A stretch of DNA of 64,000 nucleotides from Crotalaria pallida (GCA_037953625.1 CM075652.1:73189501-73253500), one strand, 5' to 3'; shown: positions 1 through 11,530, counted from the first letter of the stretch. Notes: a model not told the origin generated them from the sequence alone. Program-made: numbers and translations.

Positions 1-184
1 AAGGAAAGAGCCAAGAAGCAACCCTAATCACTAGTGTGTGAGGATGGCAATTAGGGTTAGAGGACGTACCTGAGCCCCATGTAGTACTGAGCTACTTATA
101 GGGGGGAGCTGGTTGCCCTAATGGGCTTGCTTTAGGCCCAAGTAGGGCCAGCCTGTACTGAGCTAGGAGCGGATAAGGTTGGAT

Positions 185-233
185 GAGCTGTCCTTGTGGA
201 TAAGGTAGTGAGCTGTCCTTGTGGATAAGGTAG
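185..233. repeat. 25-bp tandem duplication in the H LTR
   Basis: The word gagctgtccttgtggataag starts at 185 and again at 210. The same pair occurs in the right LTR near 8238-8286, so it predates insertion of the element. Confidence 0.9.
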
Positions 234-426
234 GGGGACGTCATCATGTCCTAGATGTCGGAGTTGGGGAGGTGTCGGACCTGGATGTCGGAACTGAGTG
301 GGAACACGAGGTCGGCCTGTATCTGGCATCTGTTCGGCCGTTGATCATTGAGCTCGGCCAAGCGCTTAGAAGGCTTCCTGAAGGGTCCTCAGGACTTCGG
401 CGAGGCGGTTTAAGGACCTCGGCCAG

Positions 427-600
427 GCCGAGTCCACCACATAAGCCCCCCAGCTCGGTCAAGGCTATCTGAGCCTTGTTCCGAGGTTCTGGTTTATGTC
501 CTTTTCCTAGGTCCACCCCACAAGGGCCGAGTTCACCACATAAGCCCCCCAGCTCGGTCAAGGCTATCTAAGCCTTGCTCCGAAGTTCTAGGGAGTTCGG
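427..600. repeat. 99-bp tandem duplication in the H LTR
   Basis: Units start at 427 and 526, both with gccgag followed by caccacataagcccccc. The second unit has several substitutions. The right LTR ends inside the first unit (8494), so whether it had the duplication cannot be seen. Confidence 0.75.
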
Positions 601-1100
601 ACGATGAGTTGACGGTGCGTCGGATCTAGCTGTCTCTGATGTCCTTTTATTATGACAGAGTAGGTTTGACAGTTGTCAAGTTACCAGTACCGAAATGACG
701 TTCGCTCTTCTGAGATCTGACACGTGTCAGAAATCGCGATCCTCGAGGCGTCACCATCATTGTGGCGTTGCTCGAGGTCCACACTTTTCTCTGCTGTGCG
801 CCACGTGTCCAAGTATATGTGGCCACACGCGTTGGGCTGAGCCGCCTAGGCCAGGCCCATAATTCAAAATGGGAGGGAAAACGGTTCTCTTTTCTCCTTG
901 ACCTAACGAACCATTCTCTCCTCTCTCAGTCAAATATTCCCCTTTTTTGAAAACGCTCCTGCATCTTCTTCCCCCATCTTCACTTCTTCGAACACTCTTT
1001 ACTTCCTTTCACGATTCCGGTGCTTTCGATCTTCTTTGCACTCTCCCTCAACCAGGGCTCTCTCGCCGTCGACGCTCTCTCTCAGATTCATATTCATCCG

Positions 1101-1437
1101 GTACTGCTTCTTTCTCTGTCTCTCTTCTTGTTTCCTTTTCCTTTGTTTTTACAGTTTTGTAGTTCATGTGATGAGGTTTTGGTGTTTCTTCGCTTTTGTT
1201 TTTATATTTGCGAACAAGGGGTTACTTTGTAGAGTTTTGATAAGGGTTTCTGGTTTTCTGTTTCTACTTTGGTGGCGGTGGGGCTTTTTCTTAGGTTTTG
1301 CGTTTTTGGTTTTGAGGGGTAATGCTGGGGTTTAAGTTGGGTACTTTGGTTCCGGGAGTCATTCCTGGGATTTGGCCTTCTGCGTGTTTTGAGATTTTTG
1401 GAGGGTTTTTGATATGTGTTTTTTGTTTACTTTTCAG
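1101..1437 (+). other. Probable 5'-UTR intron of the antisense ORF of element H
   Basis: A GT at 1101-1102 after tcatccg and an AG at 1436-1437 after a T-rich run (ttttcag) bracket T- and G-rich sequence typical of plant introns. The ATG of the antisense ORF follows at 1466. Pyrimidine-rich DNA at 945-1100 could be its leader. Splicing here is an inference from the motifs. Confidence 0.45.
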
Positions 1438-1465
1438 AAAATCAAAGGAGTGGATTGGGTTCAAT

Positions 1466-3782
1466 ATGAGTAGGGAATGGTTTAGGAAGTGGGTTGGGGT
1501 AGTTTCCCTGTCATCTAGCAGCGGTGAGGAGGAGGACGGTTCATCCTCCTCGTCCTGTTCGTCTACGGAGGTAGACGAGGCGTTCCGTCGCCAAAGGGAG
1601 TATAGGCAAAAGTACGAAAGGAGGGTTCTAGAGGTTGATCCCGTTGAGGTAGTCTATCCTCGGGACTGGGAGGAGAAGAGAGAATGGATACGGCAGTACG
1701 CCTGGGCCGAGTTTGTTGACGGTAGGGAGCGTGCCGATTTCGAGAGGATGGAGAAGGAGGGAATGTACGAACGAGGGGTACCTGTGGTAGAGGGGAGATG
1801 CTCGCCCCTCGGAACTACTTCGAGGGGGTTCTGTGGGGGGTTATTTTTCGTAACCCGTAAGACTAATACCGAGCTTCCCTGTTCTCCCACAGGTACCATG
1901 CCGCTCAGGAAGTGCGTCCGTCAACCTGAACTTTACCCTGCACCTTTCGACGCCGAACAGTATGAGTGGGTTGACGTGGAGCCCAAAGGAATTCAGTCCA
2001 GCCTTTCTTCGGAGGATAAGCTTGCCGAGGTAAGGAGGGCCGTGCTGCCTTGCCCAGGGGACACCACCGGAACTTCTTACGAAGTACTCCCCTGTTCGGC
2101 AAATGACAGGATATGCAGCCGGACTGACAGTAATTTTTTTTTCTTTTATGCCGATCTGATTCACAATCTCGGCGTGGCCCTCCCTTTCACCGACCTGGAA
2201 ATGAGGGTCTTAAACGAGCTCGGACTAGCTCCCTCCCAACTTCATCCTAATACTTGGTCGTTTCTCCGAGCGTTCCAGAAGTATTGTAGAGCCAAACGTT
2301 TGGTATGCACAGTTCGATTATTTTTGTGGATGTATAACCCGTTCATCAGCAATAAGGATGGGGTCACTGGTCGTCTTTGGGTGTCGGCCAAAGCCCGAGC
2401 TCATTGTGGGCTGTTCGGCATGTTCTCTGAGTCTTGGAAGCGCTTCAAACCGAGATTCTTCAAATATAAGTACGTTGGAGCGGGGCTGCCTTGGTTTCGG
2501 TCCGAGACAAGACCGAAGTTCCCTCTGGAGTGGACCTCCGAGTTCTTCAATCGTCATTCCAGTACACCGCAGAGGTGGTCGGGTGTAACACTAGATGCCG
2601 ATGAGTCTGTAACGGCTCACCATTTTCAAACAGAATACCGCGCTCGGAAATTTCAACTCGATGTTGGAGTTTTCATAAAGTGTCTTGACGATGAAGTCTT
2701 GACAAAGATTGGTAGTTACTTTTGCTCTTGCATTTATGCCTTTTCTTTCAATTCTCTTATACTAATATATATTTTTTTATTTTTTTATTTTATTTTTTTT
2801 TACAGAAGAACATTGGTCCGAGATGTCTTCCAGGGCGCTGAAAGCTACTTTTGAAGCTCGAAGGAAGAAGAAGCCCGAGGTCTCTTCTGCCGACGCCGTG
2901 TCATCCGAGGTTTCTACGGATGCGCAATCGGCCGACTCAGGTCCCCTCCATCCTACCCCTCCTGTTGTCATTATTGCTCCTCCTCCTCCTACCTCGCCAT
3001 GTCCCAGCACCGAGGTTGCCCTTGTTGCTAACGTGCTGCCTCCAAGTACTGGAACTCCATCACGGCAGACAGCTGCCCCTCTCAAACCATCATTGAAAGA
3101 CACTTTTGTCAATATGTCAGGTGCGGAATGGAAGAAAAAGGCGGAAGACATGGCTTTCCAACTGAAGAGGGCCGCCACTATGTGCAATGTGCTGGCCGAG
3201 ATAGCTAATGATGTGGCGGACGGTGTTTCGCCAGCCAAGAAAAAGGCTCGTTCGGCAATGGCGGCCGAGGTAGAAGAGCTGAAGAGCAGCAAGAAATCGG
3301 CTGAGCGAAAGCTGGCTGAGGCTGAGGAGGAGCACCGCCACCAGGTGGAAGAGCTCCGAAAAAGGCATGAAGAGGACTTGGCCAAAGCCAACGCAGATGC
3401 GAAAGAGGTTGGTCGGCAGGAGGGCCTGGCTGAAGTGGAAAAGGTTAGGGGTCTGCTAAAGAAGAGGGCTGCCCAGGCTCTAAAGCATAAGGTAGCGGCT
3501 CGGGAGTCAGACTTCGACCTCGAAAGGGTGGCCGACAAGGTTTTCACCAACGCGGTTGAGCAGGTTCTGCACATGAATCAGGGGCTCTGCATTCGGTACG
3601 TCGGCGCATTTGCCGGATTCGGAGTGGAGAATGGAAAGATGGTTGACTATGAAAATGGTGGAGCCGAGGTTGATTTGGATCAGCCTGAGGGGAATCTGCC
3701 CAACCCACTGGTTGAAAGGATGGACGAGGAGTTCGACCCACGGACGGTCGTCCTTTCTGATGTCGAGGAAGATGCCGCGTAA
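1466..3782 (+). CDS. Antisense ORF (aORF) of element H, putative gypsy-type transposon protein with coiled coil, two exons
   Basis: The first exon runs 1466-2711 and the second 2806-3782. The intron 2712-2805 has a GT donor after aaagattg, a T-rich body and a tacag acceptor. Joining them keeps the frame and gives 740 residues without a stop. Residues 20-50 are Ser/Glu-rich and low in complexity. Residues about 225-330 resemble the plant 'putative gypsy type transposon' domain (Pfam PF04195 by recognition), with LPFTDLEMRVLNELGLAPSQ at its start. The second exon encodes a proline-rich stretch, a charged coiled coil of about 140 residues and an acidic end. It runs opposite to gag and protease. 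The function of these proteins is unknown. The frame is intact although the rest of the element is damaged. Start chosen as the first ATG after the likely UTR intron; the frame is open further upstream to 1322. Confidence 0.75.
2712..2805 (+). other. Intron inside the aORF of element H
   Basis: GT at 2712-2713 and AG at 2804-2805. The T-rich tract at 2769-2800 is a strong plant polypyrimidine tract. Reading through instead of splicing ends the protein after a hydrophobic, low-complexity tail at 2854, whereas splicing joins two long frames in phase. Confidence 0.75.
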
Positions 3783-5151
3783 GTCCCTTATGCTGGGCAG
3801 CTTATATTTTGTCTATGTCCTTTTATAACATATCTGACAATGTTGACATTTATTTATCTTATTGTAGCTCGTTTACTTTTAAAGCAAACAGTTTTTGCCT
3901 GTTGCGTGCCGTCGTATTTATGCAAGTTTATACACTAACTTGTTGCATACATCCGATGTCCGGGGTTGGAATTATGCCCGCCTTTTTGGGAACTCGTTGC
4001 GTGAATGCGAGTTTATCATAATAAACCTATTGCATGTTTATTCGTTCGACCTCGGGTTCGGTCTTCGATTGATTAGGTGGCCACTAGGGGGATTTTTAGG
4101 AAAAGATGCAAGTGTTTGGAACTTGTTGCATGTTGAAACTTTTTATGCAAGTTCTTGTTTTAACTTGTCGCATATATATTGCATCCGAGGTCTTTTTTAT
4201 AAACAAAGCTACTTTTGAGAATACAAGTCTTTTGCCGGCTTGTTGTATTTCGGTCTGATCGGTCCTTAGGAAAACTTGTACCCGATCATTGGGGTTTGAA
4301 ATATTAGTAAATCAGAAGACTCAGTAAGTGCAGTAATCTTATAAGTTTTCCTCTGAATAAAGGTACTGTATATAAGTGCATACGGTAGGGAACTCGGATC
4401 TACCCGCCTTAGCCGAGGTGGGTGTCCTCGGCCCCGATGTAAAAGAGAGTGCTGAGTGAAGCTATGTATAAACATTTCACAGCAGTCTGTTCTTTATCGG
4501 GTGTCCCTTGTACACTGTGCATATGAGCCGATCTTATCTGGAAGACGTTGGCTGTGCATAGCGCCATGCAACATTTAGGGGGCTAGTGCTAAATGAGAAG
4601 CTAGTACGTACGTATATAAAACTGTGGCACTTGAGTATGAGCAAGTTTGTACTTTTCATTGAATAAAATTATGAGTACATTGCTTTTTCTTTTGGAAGGT
4701 GAATATCTCACAATGAAAATTAAAGACACGAACGATAATTAGCAGGAAGGGAATTGAAAATAAAAGGAAGTTAAAATTGAAATCCTCAGGGAGGGTGCTG
4801 GTGACTGCTGAGATGTCTGAGGTAAACCTATTTGAACAGGTTCTCAGTGTTTTGAAGTTTTTGGGAATCCTTGAGTTCGGTAATTACCCAGAGTATGTTT
4901 CTAGAACGCCTCTGTTGGGGGTTATCGATCTCGGGCTTAGTTCCCGCTTTTCTGGCCGTTAGGGCCGATGTCCGAATCTCGGGGCGCGAGGTGATCAGAT
5001 TCAGAAGACCCGGGTTGCTTTGCTTTCTTGTCGCGGTCGGCTGGCTCTTTCATCGCAATCCTCTTCGGACCAGGAGCCTCTTGTCGGATTTCCTTGTTAT
5101 GGTCCTCCGAGGTGGGCTGATAGGAAAGGCTGCCGAGACTGTTGGTAATGT
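3783..5151. other. Internal non-coding stretch of element H
   Basis: Between the end of the antisense ORF and the end of the protease ORF. No frame over 110 codons and no recognisable reverse transcriptase, RNase H or integrase motif on either strand. This is where pol would be expected, so it looks like the scar of a pol deletion plus the 3' end of the aORF transcript. Confidence 0.6.
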
Positions 5152-6429
5152 TTAAAAGTGAGGACATTTCCATCTTGAAGTACCCGAGCTTGGGGTCTGG
5201 AAAGCTCGGCTGAAGACATGGGCAAGAAAGTCACCTCGGCCCTCAATTCGGAGATGTGCCGAGTGAAGGGCGGGGTTAGTGAGAACTAGATGAAAGAGCA
5301 AATTCTCCCCATGTAGGGAGTAGGAGAGGACTGAAAGAGAGAGAAGATCTCCTTTGACTGCATCTTGGATTTTTCGGAGGGGTTTATCATTCACGATAGC
5401 ACCTTTGCTCAAGAGAGAGGTGAAGGGGGGAATTACCACCCGTTCTTCATAGCTGTTTCGTTCAGACTGGAGTTCGGCCAATAAGACTCTTCCCTTGGAC
5501 AGTGTCGGATTGGTGAACTCTTTTTGCTTCTTTTTTCCTTCCCGTAGGCTCGCATTGTAGCAGAGCCGGGCCTTCACTTGGTCAGCTTTTACCGAAACCA
5601 CATTATCATCAGATCCAACAAACTTCATTGCCAAGTGCACTGTTGAGACTACTGCCCCAAAAGCTTGTAGGCAAGTTCGTCCCAATATTACATTGTACGG
5701 GAAATCGGAGTCAACAACTAAAAACTTGATAATCTCCGTTCGGGCCGAAGGCTGGTTGCCTAGGGTCACCGGGAGATGAATGGCTCCCAGGGGGCGGATT
5801 GCCTCACCTGTGAAGCTAATGAGATTTCCTTCGAATCCTACGAGGTCGGCGGACCTCAACTTCAAAGCTTGGAAGGTATGCAGAAGGAGGATGTCGGCTG
5901 AACTCCCTTGGTCAACGAAGACTCGGGCGACCTCAAAATTGCCAATTAACGCCGTTATCACCATAGGATCATTGTGATCTGGGATGACGTTTTCCATATC
6001 CTGGTCGGAAAAGATGATGGGAATATCCCGAGAAGGCTTTTTGGGGACGGGTTTGTGATGAACTGCCAAAACCTGGTTGATGTACCTTTTTCTTCCCGTC
6101 CTCAACTCACCGCCGCCAGCGAAACCTCCCGAGATGGTTTCTACTCGGAAGTTTTCTGGCGACTTATCGAGGTCCTGAACCACGACCATGTTTACCCGTG
6201 GTGGCTCCTCTTCCTTCTTCTCTGGGGACGGGTCGGCCTTAGCTTTTCCTTTATCATTGTCCGGGCTGCGAGATCTTCTCCGACCTCGTCTTTCCACTGC
6301 CTCTCGGACATACTGCTGTAGCTTGCCTCTTCTTACCATATCCTCAATGACATCCCGAAGCCATGTGCATTGGTCGGTATGGTGGCCGTACCCGTCATGA
6401 AAATTGCAGTATTTGGACATGTCTCTCAC
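5152..6429 (-). CDS. Gag C-terminus plus aspartic protease of element H
   Basis: 425 codons. The N-terminal part has CNFHDGYGHHTDQC, the zinc-knuckle-like C..H..C region of TAT gag proteins, followed by a basic RRGRRRSRS tract. Residues about 160-290 form a retropepsin-like domain: VFVDQGSSADIL is the TAT version of the D-[ST]-G active site, and VILGRTCLQAFGA is the second conserved strand. The expected linker to reverse transcriptase is not followed by that domain; the frame stops in unrelated sequence. It is out of frame with gag upstream, so at least one frameshift separates them. Confidence 0.8.
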   Translation of the reverse strand: MRDMSKYCNFHDGYGHHTDQCTWLRDVIEDMVRRGKLQQYVREAVERRGRRRSRSPDNDKGKAKADPSPEKKEEEPPRVNMVVVQDLDKSPENFRVETISGGFAGGGELRTGRKRYINQVLAVHHKPVPKKPSRDIPIIFSDQDMENVIPDHNDPMVITALIGNFEVARVFVDQGSSADILLLHTFQALKLRSADLVGFEGNLISFTGEAIRPLGAIHLPVTLGNQPSARTEIIKFLVVDSDFPYNVILGRTCLQAFGAVVSTVHLAMKFVGSDDNVVSVKADQVKARLCYNASLREGKKKQKEFTNPTLSKGRVLLAELQSERNSYEERVVIPPFTSLLSKGAIVNDKPLRKIQDAVKGDLLSLSVLSYSLHGENLLFHLVLTNPALHSAHLRIEGRGDFLAHVFSRAFQTPSSGTSRWKCPHF

Positions 6430-7890
6430 ATAGTTTTGATTTCTGAGGAAGGGGGGCGGGGTACACTCCTTAGTTCGGTCTGCATGGTCTCTCTCCAGAC
6501 TTGAGACCTCGGGACCGTGAGGGGGGGTGTAAGAGTCACATTTGGTGATGTATGGACGTCAGCGGTCCTCTTGTTGAGAGCGGCCTCGGTCTCCCTGATC
6601 TGCTCTTCCTCCTCTTTCATCCTTGTTGCCCCGAGGACGGCCTCGGGGCAGGGCATTCTGTGAGGTGGCCTGAGCATTTTCCAATCTGCTCGACTGTCCC
6701 TTGCTAAATTCTTCAAGGTTTATATACTTGTTTGATCTCTGTCTCAGTTCGGCCATGTCCCTTGGTGGCTTTCCAATAAGTGAATCTTTGAAGCCTCCTT
6801 CGGCCAATCCCTGGGTCAAAAGGAGGACGACCACCTCGGGAGACAGATTTGGGACCGAACTGGACTCACTGTGAAACCTGTGCAAGTAAGCACGTAAGGA
6901 TTCATCTGGCTTCTGGGTCACTGTCGCCAGCGTGTGGTCCGATCTGGGTTGCACATAGCTGGCAGTGTATCTGTTGAGGAAGACGCGCTTCATTTCCGCC
7001 CAGTTGTTGACAGAGTTTTTAGGAAGCGTTGAATACCACCGAAGGACTGGGGCCTGGAGGGTCATAGAGAAAGCTCGGAATTTCAGCCGATCTCCTCCTC
7101 CGTGAAAGTTCACGGCTCCTTCATAGGAAAGGACATGTTCCTGAGGGTCAGTGAGGCCATTATATCTGGGGATGTTACTGGGCCCTAGGTACCCGGGCGG
7201 TGGTTCATAGGCCATGACGGCAGGGGTGAAAGGATGTCCAGGATGGGAATCGTCCAGCTCAGGTTGTTGCTGGTCGGGAGTTGGTGTAAGTTGTGTGACA
7301 GTCGTGTGTGGTGTTGCAAAGGTTTGTGGAGTTAACGGGTGTTGTGGTGGAAGAGATGGGGGAGGGGGAGGTGGAGGGAACTCATTCGGGGCCGGAGCTT
7401 GGACAGAAACTCATTCAGCTAATCGTTGCATAGCAACTTGTTGGAGATCTGCAATAGCCTTACCTTGTTGCTCTACGATTCTCATTTGCTGTCTCATCAG
7501 AGACAAGAGTTCAGCATCCCGTGAGAGCGTAGACTGTCGTGAGTTTGAACGGTGTGTTGTACTGACTGAGTGAGCACGCTCGCCGCGGTGGCGGTGCTGT
7601 TCAGTGTTGGTTTCTCCGAGCTCAGAGCGCAACTGCACGCGCCGACCTCCACCAGGAATCTGGGTTGGGTTTGCGGTGTCTTCAGTGTGGATGGTGTAGT
7701 GTCCACTATGGGTATGAGTGAACTCTGGTGGAGGAGGTGGTGACGGGGGAGGAGGCGGTGGAGGGGGTGGTGGTGAGGACCTCAGTCGCTGCCCTGTTGG
7801 CTTCCAGGTGCAGGCGCAGGTCCTCAGTCGACGGCACCCTTCTTGGACTCCCCCTCCTCCTTCTCTGGACCGGCTGCTCTTCTTCAGACA
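6430..7890 (-). pseudogene. gag: gag of element H, frameshifted
   Basis: The core ORF 6559-7215 (218 codons) contains a retrotransposon gag domain: FSMTLQAPVLRWYSTLPKNS, then a short basic RGRPRGN tail. The N-terminal part lies in other frames: 7706-7890 starts at MSEEEQPVQRRRRGSPRR shortly after the primer site, and 7411-7638 encodes a Gln-rich helical stretch (LMRQQMRIVEQQGKAIADLQ). Gag makes the particle coat in LTR elements; here it is split over at least three frames and cannot be made whole. Confidence 0.75.
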
Positions 7891-7923
7891 TGGTCAAATC
7901 TTCTGAGTGGGGCTGAAGTTTAT

Positions 7924-7945
7924 CTTTCCCCACAGACGGCGCCAA
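7924..7945 (-). promoter_or_regulatory. Primer-binding site of element H
   Basis: Read on the minus strand the site is TTGGCGCCGTCTGTGGGG, the form common in TAT/Athila elements. It touches the LTR whose edge TGTGATGTCC starts at 7946, which fixes the direction of the element as minus. Confidence 0.85.
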
Positions 7946-8494
7946 TGTGATGTCCTAGACGGTGAGGACCTCCAAGGGTGTAGGAGATGACCTTCAAAGG
8001 TACCTCTGTCTAGGGTTGATCTGTGATGTTTTGGGGAAGTCCTCAGATGGCTAAAGGAAAGAGCCAAGAAGCAACCCTAATCACTGGTGTGTGAGGATGG
8101 CAATTAGGGTTAGAGGACGTACCTGATCCCCATGTAGTACTAAGCTACTTATAGGGGGGAGCTAGTTGCCCTAATGGGCTTGCTTTAGGCCCAAGTAGGG
8201 CCAGCCTGTACTGAGCTAGGAGCGGATAAGGTTGGATGAGCTGTCCTTGTGGATAAGGTAGTGAGCTGTCCTTGTGGATAAGGTAGGGGGACGTCATCAT
8301 GTCCTAGATGTCGGAGTTGGGGAGGTGTCGGACCTGGATGTCGGAACTGAGTGGGAACACGAGGTCGGCCTGTATCTGGCATCTATTCGGCCGTTGAGCA
8401 TTGAGCTCGGCCAAGCGCTCAGAAGGCTTCCTGAAGGGTCCTCAGGACTTCGGCGAGGCGGTTTAAGGACCTCGGCCAGGCCGAGTCCACCACA
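7946..8494 (-). repeat. 5' LTR of element H, truncated
   Basis: Starts next to the primer site with TGTGATGTCC. From 8054 it matches window bases 1-441. It stops abruptly at 8494 in the middle of the LTR, where the left copy continues with taagccccccag, so its outer part has been lost. Confidence 0.85.
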
Positions 8495-8751
8495 ATGAGT
8501 ATGTAATGCAAATGTGTTTAATTGGGTGAGTATATGTATGACAATTGATTAGTTGATGTGTGAAAAATATTTTCAAATATTTTTTCATGATTTATACAAT
8601 GATTAAATATTGATTATTGTGTGAAATTTGAAATTTGAATGTTACTACATTATTTTTTATCTGGTTACAGTATCTAACCGGTTAGGTAACCCTCTAACTG
8701 GTTAGCGCGCTGTATATCAGAATAAGAAGAGCAGTTTTAAAACAGTTTTTC
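8495..8751. repeat. 257-bp repeat, copy 1
   Basis: Matches 13073-13329 with a single mismatch seen (acta against actg) over 257 bases. It contains a pair of palindromes, TAACCGGTTA at 8675 and the variant TAACTGGTTA at 8695. It abuts the cut edge of the H LTR on the left and truncated LTR sequence on the right. Confidence 0.95.
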
Positions 8752-8777
8752 CCATTTTTCTCTCACCTCAAACACAT

Positions 8778-11530
8778 TTTGGATATTGGCAATGTGTTTC
8801 CAAAATGGAATTGTTTCAAAGTGTTTTCAAACACGAATTAATGAATTTCTTGGAATCGTTTCTAACGCACGGGAAAAATGTTTTAGTTCGGGTGACGGAC
8901 GAAAAGGAAACGAGGCTGGACTAGCGACTGGGAAATCTCGGAAAACTCTCGGAGGCCTACATCATTTGAGGTGAGAGAGGGGCTTTCCCTAAGATGCTGT
9001 GGTATTTAGGTAACATATTAAGATGTTCCAATCATCTCAAAGATTGGACTCCGATCTCGTTAAGCGAGGTAGTGTGATAGCAATTGTTTGTTTGGCTGGC
9101 TATCCACACGAACAGCTGCGATTGGTTATTTGTTTATGCCTTGATATGTTCTTGCTGCTTAGTATGATGCCAGGTTCTCTAGTTAATTGTACATGAAATA
9201 CTTTATTATCTTAGTATGCGTAATGTTTCATTTATTGATTAAGTATTTATGATATTGTTTGAGAAACGTTGATTCGCCTTGATTATGAAATGATGAGAAT
9301 GAAACTGCGAAAGTAATAAATTGTGATTGAAAAGAAAGACGAATGATAATAAAGGTTCTGAAAGTAATAAAATATCAAGAGAAAGATGTAAGACCCGGTT
9401 GGGCCTAAGTCCTTATTGAATAAGGCAACCTTGATAAGATATTAAGAAAAGAAATAACGATAAATGATATGAGAATGATTGAGAAAAGAGTTATGAGCCG
9501 AGTTTGAGAAAAGTTGATATGTACTGATGATATTTAAGATTGTGATAAGAGATAACCGATGATGCGAATGAAAGTGTTGTGATGATGATGAGAAAGATGA
9601 TGGTAAGAATGATGCTGCTGAGCAATAGCTGATAAAAACAATGCTGATGAGATTCCCGAGAAAAGAGTTATGAGCTGAGAAAGTAAAGTTGAAGTGCTGA
9701 AATGAGTAATGATATTGTACTGTGAAAGCCCACGAGATGTGATGCAGAATGCTGATGTGATTCAAGTCCTGTCCTATGTGATTCTTTGGGGAACGGATTT
9801 AACCCTTAGTGGTCGGGACACGTTGAAGGGATGCACCAAGGATGAGCCGCCCTTAGGATGAAGATATTAATTAAAACTCTAAAACTTTTAAAAGACATTG
9901 ACGAAAGCGGTGAGCAATGAGTGCGAAGTAGTGGAGAGGAAGATACCCCGGAGTATTAGGGATATTCGGGTTGTGATTCCAATAGGGGAGGGTAAGGACG
10001 GTGATATGTCAAGAAGCCTTGAGTGCTATTCTAGGCAGAACGAATTCCATAAGGGGTAAGGATGGGCCGATCCGATGTCGTGGTAAGTTCTGTACTTGAG
10101 ACTAGAATAGTACTGTCGCCCCCTATGGCAATTCGAGAACAGTGAGAGGGACTGGAATGGGGCTCTACGATTTTGCCACTGTACCCGATTTTTCTACAGT
10201 GTGCCTTGATTATATAATTTGATTTGAGACTGTACCCGATTTTCTACAGTTCTCCTGGCTTGGAGCCATTTGTTGAGACAGCTGTCAAGCCCGCGTGGTA
10301 AAGGTCATGTACTCCTATTTGCTTCTGACTAGGTTGGGTGGATGACCGAGGAGATGTAGACCTGTGTGCTAACTGAATTTCCTCAGTGATGGTTTTCCCC
10401 ACATCATTGAGTGAACCGAAATGATAAAAGATTGAGATGTTCAAAAGAAAAGTACAACAATGATATCAAGTGTTGAGTAAGATTCATAAGACAAGTATGA
10501 GAAATGATTCCTGAAATGATTAATAAGTCTCGAAACAATGATTGAGGAAAGAATTGATAAGATTTGTAAAAGTTTCATGAGAAAGATATTGAGAATGTTA
10601 TCACGAGAAGATTGAGCATAAATATATGTTTATATGATGATGATGATGATCATGATGTTATTTTGCTTTGCATGATGTTTATTGTTTTGTCTTAATATTT
10701 GCCTATCGTAATTCCACACAGTCGACATTTATTGTTTTGGGTTGCTCACTCTCTCGTGTATATCTGTTTTGTGTTGAAAACCCGTATGATCTTTAAATGG
10801 AAAACATTGCGAGATTTCAGCTCATTCGGGAGATAGGCGCGCCTCCATGGAAAGGGGACAATATACCCATGTCCGCCTATGTTATAGTCTACATAGAGAT
10901 GGAACGGCGAAGGAAGGAGATCATGGAGAAACTTGTAGCTTGTGAGATGGAGGAGGAGAGATCACATGACAACTCGGCGGAAGGAACCCCTGATGTGGCG
11001 GATGACGATGATTCGGATCCGTGGTCTGAGGCTGACACGGAGGAGTGTCCCAGTGACGAGGATTGGTACCCGGGCCCTGAGGATCTTCTGACAGACGAAG
11101 ATGACTGAGAGCTTGATCTGCCGAGACTTCGAGTCTGATGGCGAGTCTTAGTATATGACTAGAGGATAGGTAAATCCCTCAGAGTGATGTATTCCATTGC
11201 AAGTTCTTAGTACCATAGCTTTATCATGCTGTACCCCGGATACAGTTTTATTCAGTACTGATGTTTTAAAACAAGTAAATGGGCCTTTATGTTTAAATGA
11301 TGCTGTTATGGACAAGTTTCAAAGTGCGGTGTTTTGTGGCATCTCGGTTTGGAACTTGAAAGATTATATACAACTTGAGAACACGAGTTTTTAATTGTAA
11401 CCAAGTTTTGAAAATTTAAATGTTCTCATGTTCGTATTAATTGTGTTTTAAAAAAAAAATTGGCACAAATTTTCACTATATTTAATTTAAGTAACTGTGG
11501 TTTTCAAGTTGCCGAATCGGGGTGTTACAC
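8778..11530 (+). mobile_element. Truncated long LTR (family L3), 3' part, sense strand plus
   Basis: Homologous, in opposite orientation, to 18539-21000 of the complete solo LTR. Shared landmarks are ggatattggcaatgtg, tctaacgcacgg, and the terminal gccgaatcggggtgttaca ending at 11530. About 3.4 kb of the 5' part is missing. No primer-binding site follows 11530, so this is either a 3' LTR or a broken solo LTR. The region 9000-9130 aligns with the conserved gtgagagag...cctaagac block of LTRs A and B. Confidence 0.8.
10797..11108 (+). CDS. Small acidic ORF inside the L3 LTR
   Basis: 103 codons from ATG. N-terminal half mixed and partly helical (YIEMERRRKEIMEKL); C-terminal third strongly acidic (DDDDSDPWSEADTEECPSDE). 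It sits 420 bp before the LTR end, downstream of a GCTCACTCTCTC box shared with other LTRs here. Not recognised as any known family. The position parallels the ORFs of LTRs A, B, C and C'. The L3 solo LTR at 18539-24403 does not preserve this frame, so selection on it is unproven. Confidence 0.4.
   Translation: MENIARFQLIREIGAPPWKGDNIPMSAYVIVYIEMERRRKEIMEKLVACEMEEERSHDNSAEGTPDVADDDDSDPWSEADTEECPSDEDWYPGPEDLLTDEDD

Larger units (their letters stand above)
1..913 (-). repeat. 3' LTR of element H (left part outside window)
   Basis: Base 1 corresponds to base 8054 of the other LTR, so about 108 bases of this LTR lie outside the window. It is rich in TCGG/CCGA words. It contains a 25-bp tandem duplication (185-209 and 210-233), also present in the right LTR, and a 99-bp tandem duplication (units from 427 and 526), not testable in the right LTR because that copy is truncated just there. 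The inner border is uncertain. A candidate is the CA at 912-913, next to a pyrimidine run that would be a polypurine tract on the minus strand. Confidence 0.65.
1..8494 (-). mobile_element. Element H: TAT-type Ty3/gypsy retrotransposon, non-autonomous (gag-protease only)
   Basis: Bases 1 to about 440 repeat at 8054-8494 with few differences, so these are the two LTRs of one element whose left end lies outside the window. The primer-binding site next to the right LTR reads on the minus strand, and gag and protease follow on the same strand. No reverse transcriptase, RNase H or integrase is found between the protease (5152) and the left LTR, so the element must have depended on a relative. A long antisense ORF occupies 1466-3782. 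The layout fits the TAT clade, where an extra antisense ORF next to the 3' LTR is known (for example Grande). The right LTR is cut off at 8494. Confidence 0.85.

Noticed and set aside
221..561. ORFs on both strands of the H LTR
   Set aside because: They follow the tandem duplications, have no homologues that I recognise and are cut at the LTR truncation.
2777..3574. 265-codon Ser/Ala-rich ORF on the minus strand
   Set aside because: Antisense shadow of the second exon of the aORF; low complexity.
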